DNA of 64,000 nucleotides from Pseudomonas farris (GTDB lineage: Bacteria > Pseudomonadota > Gammaproteobacteria > Pseudomonadales > Pseudomonadaceae). Location of the stretch: positions 248,001 to 312,000 of the forward strand of contig NZ_JAHSTV010000007.1 of the NCBI RefSeq assembly GCF_019145235.1. The letters are read 5' to 3'. Under the pieces are notes generated by a model. That model was not told where the DNA came from, searched no databases, and saw only the letters and a list, made by a program, of their open reading frames with translations. Each line of letters begins with the position of its first letter. Position 1 is the first letter of the stretch. Shown piece after piece: positions 42,447 to 51,179 of this stretch. A program made the position numbers and the translations under genes.

Positions 42447-44798
42447 GAAATCATCATCCACGAACGGCAGGATCGCATCCGCCACCGGTTGCAGCTGCCG
42501 GGTGACGTAATGGTCGTAGTCGATGGGCGCGCTGCGGATTTCCAGCGGCTCGGGGCCGGCGACGGTGATTACATAACTGATCCAGCCGCCATTCTGGTAT
42601 TGCCGTGGACGTCCCTGCTGGTCATTGTAGTCATCGGCGATTCGCGCAGCCCGCACATGCGGTGGCACGTTGCGCTGATAATCATCGAGGGTACGGCGCA
42701 GGCGTTTGCGATAGATCAGGCGCTCGTCGAACTCACCGGCCAATGTCTTGCGCACATAGTCACGAACATAGTCCTGATAGGGTTTGCGATTGAAGATGCG
42801 CAGGTACAGCTCCTGCTGGAATTGCCGGGCCAACGGCGACCAGTCCGTGCGCACGGTTTCCAGGCCCTTGTAGACCATTTCATCGGTGCCATCGGCGCGG
42901 GTGACCAATCCGGCATAGCGCTTTTTGCTGCCCTCCTCGGCGCCGCGAATGGTCGGCATCAGAAAGCGCTTGTAGTGGGTTTCAAACTGCAATTCCAGGG
43001 CACTTTCCAGCCCGTATTCCTGTTTCACATGCTCGCGCCACCACTGGTTGACGTGATCCACCAGCGCATGGCCGATCCGCGCGGCTTCTGCCTGACCGTG
43101 GGCGCGGCGCAGCCAGACGAAGGTCGAGTCGGTGTCGCCATAGATCACCGCATGCCCCTGCGCTTCGATCAATTGGCGGGTGCGCAGCATGATCTCGTGA
43201 CCGCGCAACGTGATGGACGAGGCCAGCCGTGTATCGAAGAAGCGGCAACCGCTGGAACCGAGGACGCCATAGAAGGCATTCATGATGATTTTCAGGGCTT
43301 GGGACAACGGTGCGTTATGTTCGCGCTTGGCGCTTTCACGACCTTCGGCGACCCGGGCGACGATGGCCGGCAGGCAATGCCGGGTTCTTGAGAAACGTGC
43401 ACCGCGAAAGCCCGGCACCGACTCGCTGTCGTCGGGATGCTTGAGCCCTTCGATCAAGCCCACCGGGTCGATCAGGAAGGTGCGGATGATCGACGGATAG
43501 AGGCTTTTGTAGTCGAGCACCAGCACCGATTCATACAGCCCTGGTTGCGAGTCCATGACAAAACCGCCGGGGCTGGCCTCCGGTGGTTTGCCGCCGAGGT
43601 TCGGCGCGACGAAGCCCTGCCGGTGCATCAACGGCATATACAGGTGAGTGAAAGCCGCCACCGAGCCACCGCTGCGGTCCGCCGGCAAACCGGTGACGCT
43701 GGCGCGCTCGAGCAGGAAGGTCAGCAATTCGGTCCTGGCGAAGATCCGTGTCACCAGTTCACAGTCCTTGAGGTTGTACTTCGCCAGGGCCGGCTTGTCC
43801 TCGGCGAACATGCGATTGATTTCGTCCATCCGCTGGTAGGGGTTGTCGATCGACTTGCCTTCGCCCAACAGGGTTTGTGCAACGTTTTCGAGGCTGAACG
43901 AGGGGAAGCTCCAGGTCGCCGAGCGCAGCGACTCGATGCCGTCGATGATCAATCTGCCGGCGGCCGAGGCGAAATAATGATTGCGACTGCCGTGCTCGCG
44001 CCACTGCATTTCTTCACCGCCACGCCCCAGCTTCAGTGGCACCGCCAGGCGGCGAGCATGTTCGTGCAGTACGCGCAGATCGAACTGCACGACATTCCAG
44101 CCGATGATGGCGTCGGGGTCGTGCCGAGCGAACCATTCATTGAGTTTTTTCAGCAGCAGGGTTCGCGAATCGCAGTATTCGAGCTGGAAATCTACCCCAC
44201 TGTCATCGCCGTTGGGTGGCCCGAGCATGTACACCTGCCGCTCGCCGCAGCCTTCCAGGGCGATGGAATACAACTCGCCCTGAGCGGTGGTTTCGATGTC
44301 CAGCGAGACCAGTCTGAGCTTCGGTCGGTAGCCGGGGTCGGGTTTCATTTGCGCGTCGAGCAGCAGGCCTTCGGCGCTGGGTGTGCCGCCGAACAAAACG
44401 GGCGCGGTGATGAAACGCTCCATCATGTAGCGTTCCGGCGGGCGGATGTCGGCTTCGAATACATCAACGCCTGATTTGCGCAGCGCGGTTTCCAGGCGCA
44501 TCAACTGACCGTGCTGCTGGCAATACAGGCCGAGCACCGGGCGATGTTCGAAGTCCAGCAGTGCCAAGGGCTTCAGCTCGAGGTTTTTCTCGGCGCGCAG
44601 CAGCGCTTCGGCTTGCTCGCGCTGGACCGCCGGAATGAACGCTACCGACGGCTGATGCGGCAGGCGGATGCGCCGGGGGCCGGCATCGGTCGCCAGCCAG
44701 AACTCGACTTCCGTGCCGGCTGGGGTATCGCGCCAATGCCGGGTCAGGACGAAGCCCTGCTGTAAATCCACCACTGCAACCTCAACGATCTGATTCAA
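42411..44798 (-). CDS. polB: DNA polymerase II (family B)
   Basis: PolB is a damage-tolerance and replication-restart polymerase with proofreading. The 795 residues show the 3'-5' exonuclease motif Exo I (LVSLDIETT). Motif A is DYKSLYPSIIRTF, motif B lies around KIIMNAFYGVLGSSGCRF, and motif C is YGDTDSTF. The length is close to that of E. coli PolB (783). No LexA box was found upstream. The last 36 bp overlap the convergent DUF1810 gene. Confidence 0.95.
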   Translation of the reverse strand: MNQIVEVAVVDLQQGFVLTRHWRDTPAGTEVEFWLATDAGPRRIRLPHQPSVAFIPAVQREQAEALLRAEKNLELKPLALLDFEHRPVLGLYCQQHGQLMRLETALRKSGVDVFEADIRPPERYMMERFITAPVLFGGTPSAEGLLLDAQMKPDPGYRPKLRLVSLDIETTAQGELYSIALEGCGERQVYMLGPPNGDDSGVDFQLEYCDSRTLLLKKLNEWFARHDPDAIIGWNVVQFDLRVLHEHARRLAVPLKLGRGGEEMQWREHGSRNHYFASAAGRLIIDGIESLRSATWSFPSFSLENVAQTLLGEGKSIDNPYQRMDEINRMFAEDKPALAKYNLKDCELVTRIFARTELLTFLLERASVTGLPADRSGGSVAAFTHLYMPLMHRQGFVAPNLGGKPPEASPGGFVMDSQPGLYESVLVLDYKSLYPSIIRTFLIDPVGLIEGLKHPDDSESVPGFRGARFSRTRHCLPAIVARVAEGRESAKREHNAPLSQALKIIMNAFYGVLGSSGCRFFDTRLASSITLRGHEIMLRTRQLIEAQGHAVIYGDTDSTFVWLRRAHGQAEAARIGHALVDHVNQWWREHVKQEYGLESALELQFETHYKRFLMPTIRGAEEGSKKRYAGLVTRADGTDEMVYKGLETVRTDWSPLARQFQQELYLRIFNRKPYQDYVRDYVRKTLAGEFDERLIYRKRLRRTLDDYQRNVPPHVRAARIADDYNDQQGRPRQYQNGGWISYVITVAGPEPLEIRSAPIDYDHYVTRQLQPVADAILPFVDDDFSTLIGGQLGLF

Positions 44799-44844
44799 GG
44801 GGTAATTCTACGCGTGATCGACGGTGTGGTGAGGGGGCTTGCCC

Positions 44845-45001
44845 TAATGCCGGTAAGTTAAGACGCAGAACCTGTGGGAGCGTGGCTTGCCCGCGAAGAA
44901 CGATGACGCGTAGTACCTGAAAAACCGCGGTGCATTCTTCGCGGGCAAGCCACGCTCCCACAGGAATTTCGTTGCTCAAATTTCTTAACTTACCGGCATT
45001 A
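44845..45001. repeat. Composite repeat: 18-bp inverted arms around an REP pair
   Basis: TAATGCCGGTAAGTTAAG at 44845-44862 is exactly complementary to the sequence at 44984-45001. A complete REP pair lies inside. The right flank CCACAGGAATTTCGTTGCTC and onward (44958-45000) is repeated with few changes at 58527-58569. This suggests a compound element rather than chance. Confidence 0.75.
44873..44962. repeat. REP pair, GTGGGAGCGTGGCTTGCCCG variant
   Basis: Inverted arms with a GCGTGGCTTGCCCGCGAAGA sequence enclose a short spacer inside the composite repeat. Confidence 0.85.
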
Positions 45002-45129
45002 AGGGCGGTCTTTTACAAAGAAAAATCGCTGAATGACGCTTTTTGCTCGGTATCTGCCGCTTTCTTCCTTGCTCTGTGAGCGCGTCTCTACGATTCTTCA
45101 AGAACAACGACAACACCCGAGAAACCGCC

Positions 45130-45570
45130 ATGAAAACCGTCGCCCAACTGCTCAAGTTAAAGGCCCAACAGAATCAGGAAGTCCACACCATTGCGCCTCA
45201 TCAAATGGTGCTGGAAGCGCTGATGGTGATGGCCGCAAAAAACGTCGGCGCGTTACCGGTGCTGAAAGAGGGAAAGGTCGTCGGCATCATCAGCGAGCGT
45301 GACTATGCGCGCAAACTGGTGCTCAAGGGGCGCTCCTCTGTCGGCACACCGGTCAGTGACATCATGGTGGCGCCGGTGATCACCGTGGACACCCATCAAA
45401 CCGTCGAAACCTGCATGGGCATCATGTCCGAAAAACGCCTGCGGCACTTACCGGTGGTGGAAAACGGCGAGTTGATAGGCTTGCTGTCCATCGGCGACCT
45501 GGTCAAGGAAGCCATTGCCGAACAGGCTGAACTGATTCGGCAGTTGGAGCAGTACATTCGCGGCGAGTGA
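45130..45570 (+). CDS. Two-CBS-domain protein
   Basis: The 146-residue protein consists of two CBS modules: VLEALMVMAAKNVGALPVL...GIISERDYARKL and TCMGIMSEKRLRHLPVVENGELIGLLSIGDLVK. CBS pairs bind adenine nucleotides and act as energy or ligand sensors. Stand-alone pairs in pseudomonads are often adjacent to or act on enzymes such as IMP dehydrogenase or transporters, but no partner is visible here. Start 45130 (MKTVAQLLKL) begins the first module cleanly. Confidence 0.9.
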   Translation: MKTVAQLLKLKAQQNQEVHTIAPHQMVLEALMVMAAKNVGALPVLKEGKVVGIISERDYARKLVLKGRSSVGTPVSDIMVAPVITVDTHQTVETCMGIMSEKRLRHLPVVENGELIGLLSIGDLVKEAIAEQAELIRQLEQYIRGE

Positions 45571-45592
45571 CCCAACCCACCGCAAATCCCCT

Positions 45593-45682
45593 TGTGGGAG
45601 CGGGCTTGCTCGCGAAAGCGATATGTCAGTCGATACTTATGGTGACTGATACACCGCTTTCGCGAGCAAGCCCGCTCCCACA
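45593..45682. repeat. REP pair (REPIN-like)
   Basis: Inverted arms TGTGGGAGCGGGCTTGCTCG and complement lie between the CBS gene and the GST-like gene. Confidence 0.9.
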
Positions 45683-45700
45683 TTTTGATTGGCGGTGTTC

Positions 45701-46324
45701 TTAAGACGGCCAATGCCGCGCGAAAACCGGTGCCAATGCAGGGTGCCGGTCGAAGCGTTCAAGCCAGGCAGAGAACCCCGGCCGCGCGGTGCGCAAGTGC
45801 TCTCGGGTGCCCGCCCACCGTGTCACCACCGCCGCCAGAATATCCAGCGCGCCCGGCGCTCCCTCGCCCAGGTACAACTTGCCGGCGAACTGATCGGCAA
45901 ACACCTCCCAACTCCAGTGCAGGCGCTGGCGGGCACCGACCATGAGGTTTTCCCTGGATGATTCGTCCGCCTCGGCCAGCCAGCGCTCGGGGTAATCGAT
46001 GATGCCTATGGCGGCATAGCAATTGCTGACGATGTACACCAGGCCCCGAATAACCTGATCACGCTTGAGCGGGTTTTCCGGCAGCAGGTTCGACTCCGGG
46101 AACGTGAGGCCCAGATGAATCAGGATGGCCGCACTCTCGGTCAGAACACCGCCATCGGGCAGTTGCAAGGTGGGAATCTGCTTGAGCGGGTTGAGCTTCT
46201 CCAATGCCTGAACCGCCTCCGGGGACGATGAAACATCGATGAAGCGATAAGGAACCTCGCACAGTTCCAACGCGGCTTCGATGGCGGCCGCACCTGAGTT
46301 CTGATGCCCGTAGAGCTGGTACAT
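45701..46324 (-). CDS. Glutathione S-transferase-like protein
   Basis: The 207-residue protein begins MYQLYGHQNSGAAAIEAALE, the N-terminal thioredoxin-fold domain, with the cis-Pro region LKQIPTLQLPDG and the GSH-binding ESAAI. The all-alpha C-terminal domain includes YLGEGAPGALDILAAVVTRW. Start 46324 is chosen because the longer frame adds a non-family tail. The Ser14-type or Tyr catalytic residue is uncertain. The physiological substrate is unknown. Confidence 0.85.
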   Translation of the reverse strand: MYQLYGHQNSGAAAIEAALELCEVPYRFIDVSSSPEAVQALEKLNPLKQIPTLQLPDGGVLTESAAILIHLGLTFPESNLLPENPLKRDQVIRGLVYIVSNCYAAIGIIDYPERWLAEADESSRENLMVGARQRLHWSWEVFADQFAGKLYLGEGAPGALDILAAVVTRWAGTREHLRTARPGFSAWLERFDRHPALAPVFARHWPS

Positions 46325-46421
46325 GACTAAATCTCCTCTGCGACTCTCTCTTTGTAGCAGCTGCCGAAGATTGCGCTCGGCCAAAGCGGTGGGCCAGTCA
46401 ATTCATCCGTCAAATGTAGTA

Positions 46422-46452
46422 CCGCTTTCGCGAGCAGGCCCACAGGGCCGTC
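46422..46452. repeat. Degenerate single REP-like unit
   Basis: CGCTTTCGCGAGCAGGCCCAC resembles a REP half, with a partial inverted match (GCCAAAGCGGTGGGCC) at 46380-46395. The short open frame over it is therefore not considered a gene. Confidence 0.5.
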
Positions 46453-46567
46453 GTTGTAATCATCATCAGCGTCGATGTTCACCATCACGTCAATGAAGTT
46501 CTCATAAAAAATCCTCGGCGTAACATCCGCTCCATACCCAACCAATAACACCCCGGAGCACACCATC

Positions 46568-46930
46568 ATGAAACGCCAAATCCTCCTCAGCATCGCTTTC
46601 TCGGTTTTTGCAGTTAACGCTTTCGCTGCTTCCTCTGCTCACCCGGTCGTCGCCGAAGGCGGTTCGGATCGTTTGATTGAAAGCCGTTTGGCTGAAGGTG
46701 GCTCGGATCGTCTGATCGAGAACCGCGTCGCTGAAGGTGGTTCAGATCGCCTGATCGAGAACCGCGTCGCTGAAGGTGGTTCAGATCGTCTGATCCAGAA
46801 TCGTGTGGCCGAAGGTGGTTCGGACCGTCTGATCCAGAATCGTGTGGCCGAAGGTGGTTCGGACCGTCTGATCCAGAATCGCGTGGCTGAAGGTGGTTCC
46901 GATCGCCTGATCCAGAATCGCGTTGCCTGA
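46568..46930 (+). CDS. Secreted repeat protein with seven 13-residue EGGSDRLI repeats
   Basis: The 120-residue precursor has a signal peptide (MKRQILLSIAFSVFAVNAFA, cleaved near residue 21), a short linker, and then seven back-to-back copies of a 13-residue unit that reads EGGSDRLI-x-x-R-x-A (residues 30-120). Nothing else follows: the last repeat ends at the stop codon. Copies 4-7 are identical in protein. The acid/base periodicity (E, D, R, R) could suit a repetitive surface or metal/nucleic-acid binding role. A strong terminator follows. Similar proteins in pseudomonads carry uninformative labels; the function is unknown. Confidence 0.8.
   Translation: MKRQILLSIAFSVFAVNAFAASSAHPVVAEGGSDRLIESRLAEGGSDRLIENRVAEGGSDRLIENRVAEGGSDRLIQNRVAEGGSDRLIQNRVAEGGSDRLIQNRVAEGGSDRLIQNRVA
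46655..46927 (+). repeat. Seven tandem 39-bp repeats inside the secreted-repeat gene
   Basis: The units start GAAGGCGGTTCGGATCG and are nearly identical, with mostly synonymous third-base changes, which suggests recent expansion and purifying selection on the protein. The array is in frame and ends exactly at the stop codon. Confidence 0.92.
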
Positions 46931-46958
46931 ATGAAGGGTTTTACCGCAGGACTCAATA

Positions 46959-46993
46959 AAAAACCCGGCCTCATCAGCCGGGTTTTTTTATAG
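46959..46993 (+). terminator. Rho-independent terminator after the repeat-protein gene
   Basis: The stem AAAAACCCGGC/GCCGGGTTTTT with a 7-nt loop is followed by TTTA. It also serves the convergent DUF1615 gene. Confidence 0.9.
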
Positions 46994-47009
46994 TCATTTT
47001 TTGGTTCGG

Positions 47010-48104
47010 TTACATCCCCGCGCGCTTCATGCAGCGCTGATAACGCTCATCGACCCGCTTGGCGAACCACGCCGTGGTGAGTTTGCGGGTAATTTTCGGG
47101 CTTTGCAGCAAGATCCCCGGCAACACCGCCCGGGGTAATGGCCGGCCTTCGGCTTGTTCGGCCAAAGCGAAGACTCGTCGGTAGAGCTTGGTGTCCTCGA
47201 ATTCGAGCCCTTTCCCCTCCTCCAATTGATCCCGAATGGTCAGGTTTCGCATGTCCAGTTGCTTGCCGAGGGTGCGCACCGCCAATTCCGTGGTGCCCGG
47301 CATGATCGAACCGTAGCGCACCAGATCGCCATCCAGCGCCAGCGGAATACCCGTCGCACGACTTACCGCGTTCTGAAACGCCGCATTGCGGCTGGCGTAC
47401 CAACCGGCGTTGAAATCGGCGAAACGATACAGCGGCTGCTTGTAGCTCACCGGGTAACCGAGCAAATGGGCAATACCGAAATACATACCGCCGCGACGCG
47501 TGAACACTTCGCGGCGAATCGAGCCGTCCACCGGGTAGGGATAATCCCGCGCCTGCTGTTCTGCAAAATCGATGCTGACCTGCATCGGCCCGCCGGTGTG
47601 CACCGGGTTGAAACCATCGAACAGCGTCCGCCCCATGGGCACCATGCCAATGAAATCATCGAAAATCGCGCTGAGTTCTCTTTCGCTGCGCGCAGCATTC
47701 AGCCGGTCGCTGTAACTTTTGCCATTGGGTGAACTTACCTGCAAGGCACCGCTCACCAGAAGGCCTGGAATGTGGGCCTTGGCGGCGCGGCGGTCGATCT
47801 CGTCCCGGGCGATCTTACCCAGGCCCGGTACCCGCGGATCAGCCTGAAACGTCGATTCCTGCTCAGTGACCGCGAGTACCGAACACAGGTTTTGCGTGGT
47901 CGGTGGAATCTTTTGTGCGGCAAATGCCGCGTAGATGTCTGTGGCCCAGCCTTGGCGGTCGGCTGTCTTGGCCGGGAGCAGACGCATGATCTCTGCCTTG
48001 ACCTCGGCAGGCTTGCGGGCCGGCGGTTCCTGCGTGCGTTGGCTACCGCAACCGGCCAGGACCAACAGTGCCGCGATGCTCATGATCAATCGATTGACTT
48101 GCAT
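47010..48104 (-). CDS. DUF1615 lipoprotein
   Basis: The 364-residue protein has a lipoprotein signal with the lipobox LAGC (Cys19). The DUF1615 domain includes the segment VLAVTEQESTFQADPRVPGL, whose Glu resembles the catalytic glutamate environment of lytic transglycosylases, and also DGFNPVHTGGPMQVSIDFAEQQA and RRGGMYFGIAHLLGY. A murein-cleaving role is plausible but unproven. The start MQVNRLIMSIAALLVLAGC is convincing. It is divergent from the monooxygenase gene. Confidence 0.85.
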   Translation of the reverse strand: MQVNRLIMSIAALLVLAGCGSQRTQEPPARKPAEVKAEIMRLLPAKTADRQGWATDIYAAFAAQKIPPTTQNLCSVLAVTEQESTFQADPRVPGLGKIARDEIDRRAAKAHIPGLLVSGALQVSSPNGKSYSDRLNAARSERELSAIFDDFIGMVPMGRTLFDGFNPVHTGGPMQVSIDFAEQQARDYPYPVDGSIRREVFTRRGGMYFGIAHLLGYPVSYKQPLYRFADFNAGWYASRNAAFQNAVSRATGIPLALDGDLVRYGSIMPGTTELAVRTLGKQLDMRNLTIRDQLEEGKGLEFEDTKLYRRVFALAEQAEGRPLPRAVLPGILLQSPKITRKLTTAWFAKRVDERYQRCMKRAGM

Positions 48105-48295
48105 GGTGCTCCATCAAAATCCGTTGAGCCGGGTTAACCATACGATCAATGGCATGGCGCAGGCTATGACTGTGACAGTCGCGGACTGTTCCCCTGCGCT
48201 GTATCGCCACAGGGGTGGTTTTCCGTTGGGCAGCCGGGAGGCCGGTGCATCCGGGCTGAACCATACTTGATCCACACACCGAGGAGGACAGGCTC

Positions 48296-49825
48296 ATGAA
48301 CCGTAGCGACGTGCTGATCATCGGTGCCGGCCCGACCGGGCTGGTACTGGCGCTGTGGTTGAGCAAACTGGGGATTGCGGTGCGGATCATCGACAAGACG
48401 TCGACACCCGGCACCACTTCACGTGCACTGGCGGTACAGGCGCGAACGCTTGAACTGTATCGCCAGCTCGACCTCAGCGACGCCGTTGTGCAAAACGGCC
48501 ATAAAGTGGCCGCGGCGAATTTCTGGGTTAAGGGCGAACCCGTCGCACGCCTGCCGCTGAGCACCATCGGCGAGGGTCTGACGCCCTACGCGTTTCTGGA
48601 AATCTATCCGCAAGACGAGCACGAACGCCTGCTGATCGAACGCCTGGAAGCCTTCGGCATTACGGTGGAGCGCGATACCGAACTGCAAAGCTTCGAGGAA
48701 ACCAGCGACGGCATCACCGCCCGGCTGCGCTTGCCCGATGGCCAGCAGGAAACCTGCCAGGCCTGTTACCTCGCCGGCTGCGACGGCGCCCGGTCGATTG
48801 TGCGCAAGACGCTGGACACCGGTTTTCCGGGTGGCACCTACCAGCAGATTTTCTACGTGGCGGATGTGCAGGCTCGCGGCCCCACGTTCAACGGTGAACT
48901 GCATGTGGACCTTGATGAAGCCGACTTCCTCGCCGTATTTCCCTTGGCCGGCGAAGGTCGTGCCCGCCTGATCGGCACGGTTCGCGATGAACGCGCCGAC
49001 CGTGCCGAAACCCTCCAGTTTGAAGACGTCAGCAGCCGGGCCATCGAGCATTTAAAGGTGCAGATCGATCAGGTGAACTGGTTCTCGACCTACCGTGTGC
49101 ATCACCGGGTTGCGGATCACTTTCGCACGGGGCGCGCGTTTCTGTTGGGTGACGCCGCCCATGTCCATAGCCCGGCGGGAGGCCAGGGCATGAACACCGG
49201 GATTGGCGACGCGATCAATCTGGCCTGGAAACTCGCGACGGTGTTGAGCGGTGGCGCCTCGGCCAAACTGCTCGACAGCTATGAAACTGAACGCATCGCG
49301 TTTGCCCGGCGACTGGTGGCCACCACTGATCGGGTCTTCAGTTTCGTCACAGCCGATGGGCCCATTGCCGACGTGATGCGTATACGCGTGGCACCCTTTT
49401 TGATCCCGAAAATGATCTCGTTTGAGGCGGCCCGGGAGTTCATGTTTCGCACGGTGTCACAGACCACTCTCAACTATCGCGGCATGCCGTTGAGCGAGGG
49501 CGTTGCAGGCCATGTTCATGGCGGTGATCGCCTGCCCTGGGCCCACGACGGTGAAGGGGACAATTTCGAGTCACTAAAAAATCCGAGCTGGCAGGTGCAT
49601 GTGTATGGCGACACCAGCGATGAAATGATCGTCTGGTGCACCGAGCATCATCTGCCGTTGCAGGTGTTCGACTGGCGACCGGTGTTTGAAACCGTGGGGC
49701 TGGCGCGCAACGGGTTCTACCTGCTGCGGCCGGATACGTATGTGGCGATTGCCGACTACAGCGCCGATCCGAAGGTGATCGAGCGGTATTTCCGGGACCG
49801 TGAGATTCGGCCTTTCTTCGGCTGA
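48296..49825 (+). CDS. FAD-dependent monooxygenase (PheA/TfdB aromatic hydroxylase family)
   Basis: The 509-residue flavoprotein has the FAD-binding GxGPxGL motif (VLIIGAGPTGLVLALWLSKLG), the DG motif (YLAGCDGARSIVRK) and the GD motif (FLLGDAAHVHSPAGGQGMNTG). It has a C-terminal thioredoxin-like domain typical of the phenol-hydroxylase type. AGGAGGACAGGCTC precedes the ATG. The aromatic substrate is unknown; no linked ring-cleavage gene is in the window. Confidence 0.92.
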   Translation: MNRSDVLIIGAGPTGLVLALWLSKLGIAVRIIDKTSTPGTTSRALAVQARTLELYRQLDLSDAVVQNGHKVAAANFWVKGEPVARLPLSTIGEGLTPYAFLEIYPQDEHERLLIERLEAFGITVERDTELQSFEETSDGITARLRLPDGQQETCQACYLAGCDGARSIVRKTLDTGFPGGTYQQIFYVADVQARGPTFNGELHVDLDEADFLAVFPLAGEGRARLIGTVRDERADRAETLQFEDVSSRAIEHLKVQIDQVNWFSTYRVHHRVADHFRTGRAFLLGDAAHVHSPAGGQGMNTGIGDAINLAWKLATVLSGGASAKLLDSYETERIAFARRLVATTDRVFSFVTADGPIADVMRIRVAPFLIPKMISFEAAREFMFRTVSQTTLNYRGMPLSEGVAGHVHGGDRLPWAHDGEGDNFESLKNPSWQVHVYGDTSDEMIVWCTEHHLPLQVFDWRPVFETVGLARNGFYLLRPDTYVAIADYSADPKVIERYFRDREIRPFFG

Positions 49826-49848
49826 ACCCAAGAACGGCGAAGATCAAA

Positions 49849-49938
49849 TGTGGGAGCGGACTTGCTCGCGAAGGCGGCGTGTCAGTCACCATAAATATCG
49901 ACTGACGCGCCGCCTTCGCGAGCAAGCCCGCTCCCACA
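49849..49938. repeat. REP pair (REPIN-like)
   Basis: Inverted arms TGTGGGAGCGGACTTGCTCG and complement lie between the monooxygenase gene and hemB. Confidence 0.9.
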
Positions 49939-49956
49939 GTGATTATGTGGTGATCA

Positions 49957-50931
49957 TTAGATCCCGGCCAGGGCCAGGTCCATCGCGAAATAGGTGAAGA
50001 TCAAATCCGCCCCGGCCCGTTTGATCGCCCCCAGGCTCTCACGCACCACTCGGTCTTCATCGATTGCCCCGGCCTGCGCGGCGAATTTGATCATCGCGTA
50101 CTCACCGCTCACCTGATACGCCGACAGCGGCAAACGCGAGGCTTCGCGGATGTCGCGGATGATGTCCAGATACGCACCGGCCGGTTTTACCATCAGCGCG
50201 TCGGCGCCTTCCTGTTCGTCCAGCAACGATTCACGCACGGCTTCGCGGCGGTTCATCGGGTTCATCTGATAGCTTTTGCGGTCGCCCTTCAGCGCACTGC
50301 CGCCAGCCTCGCGGAACGGGCCATAAAGCGCCGAAGCGAATTTGGTCGAATAGGCCATGATCGCGGTCTGGCTGAAACCCGCTTCATCGAGCGCCCGGCG
50401 AATAGCCTGGACCTGCCCGTCCATGGCCGCCGATGGTGCGATCACATCAGCGCCAGCGCGGGCGGCGGCTACGGCTTGTTTGCCTAGGTTGATCAGGGTC
50501 TGGTCGTTGTCGACTTCGTGATGGTGCAGCACGCCGCAGTGGCCGTGATCGGTGTACTCGCAGAAACAGGTGTCGGACATCACAATCATTTCCGGCACGG
50601 CGTCCTTGGCAATGCGCGACATGCGCGACACCAGACCATTGTCGCTCCAGGTGTCGCTGCCGCTGCTGTCCAGATGATGGGACACGCCAAACGTCATCAC
50701 CGACTTGATCCCGGCCCGAGCGTAACGCTCGATCTCGCCGGCCAGCTTCGACTCGGGAATGCGCATCACCCCGGGCATGCTCTTGATCGGCACGAAATCG
50801 TCGATTTCTTCCTCGACGAAAATCGGCAGCACTAGGTCGTTCAGGCTGAACTCGGTTTCCTGGAACAGGCTGCGCAGGCTCGCATTGCGGCGCAGACGGC
50901 GTGGACGTGCTTCGGGGAACTGACTGGGCAT
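49957..50931 (-). CDS. hemB: Delta-aminolevulinic acid dehydratase, Zn-type (HemB)
   Basis: HemB condenses two ALA molecules into porphobilinogen for heme. The 324-residue protein has the two active-site lysines Lys197 (YSTKFAS) and Lys249 (MVKPAG). It also has a Cys triad, C122-x-C124...C132 in DTCFCEYTDHGHCG, characteristic of Zn-dependent (E. coli-type) enzymes. The main pseudomonad HemB is Mg-dependent and lacks these Cys, so this is probably a second, Zn-type copy. The start MPSQFPEARPRRLRRN is the family type. Confidence 0.93.
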   Translation of the reverse strand: MPSQFPEARPRRLRRNASLRSLFQETEFSLNDLVLPIFVEEEIDDFVPIKSMPGVMRIPESKLAGEIERYARAGIKSVMTFGVSHHLDSSGSDTWSDNGLVSRMSRIAKDAVPEMIVMSDTCFCEYTDHGHCGVLHHHEVDNDQTLINLGKQAVAAARAGADVIAPSAAMDGQVQAIRRALDEAGFSQTAIMAYSTKFASALYGPFREAGGSALKGDRKSYQMNPMNRREAVRESLLDEQEGADALMVKPAGAYLDIIRDIREASRLPLSAYQVSGEYAMIKFAAQAGAIDEDRVVRESLGAIKRAGADLIFTYFAMDLALAGI

Positions 50932-51073
50932 GGGCCTTCCTGAAAAACGGCGGATGAGACAAAAAGTCGTAGGGGGCGAAGCTTATGCCCTGCAAGGCGC
51001 GAGGCACAAACCTCGATCGCTCAAGACTGCGTTACCGCGGCGGCAACAATCGACCGCATCCAGCACAGAACCC

Positions 51074-51163
51074 TGTGGGAGCGGGCTTGCTCGCGATAGC
51101 GGTATGTCAGTGACATTTGATGTTGAAGTTACCACCGTCATCGCGGGCAAGCCCGCTGCCACA
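51074..51163. repeat. REP pair (REPIN-like)
   Basis: Inverted arms TGTGGGAGCGGGCTTGCTCG and a divergent complement lie between hemB and the GST gene. Confidence 0.9.
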
Positions 51164-51179
51164 GGTTCAGTGCGATAAC

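Larger units (their letters stand above)
44799..45129. other. Intergenic region between polB and the CBS gene
   Basis: A 331-bp stretch holding a composite repeat. The outer 18-bp inverted arms (44845-44862 and 44984-45001) enclose an REP pair at 44873-44962. The right part is a 43-nt sequence that recurs at 58527-58569. No gene is visible. Confidence 0.75.

Noticed and set aside
43437..44474. 345-codon open frame antisense to polB
   Set aside because: A shadow of polB; family B polymerase motifs are intact on the minus strand.
46327..46593. 88-codon minus-strand frame upstream of the repeat-protein gene
   Set aside because: Its middle (GPVGLLAKAVLHLTDEL) is the translation of a REP-like element, and it overlaps the start of a well-supported gene.
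46655..46927. Tandem 39-bp repeats as a possible CRISPR array
   Set aside because: The repeats are contiguous with no spacers, in frame within a coding gene behind a signal peptide, and there are no cas genes.
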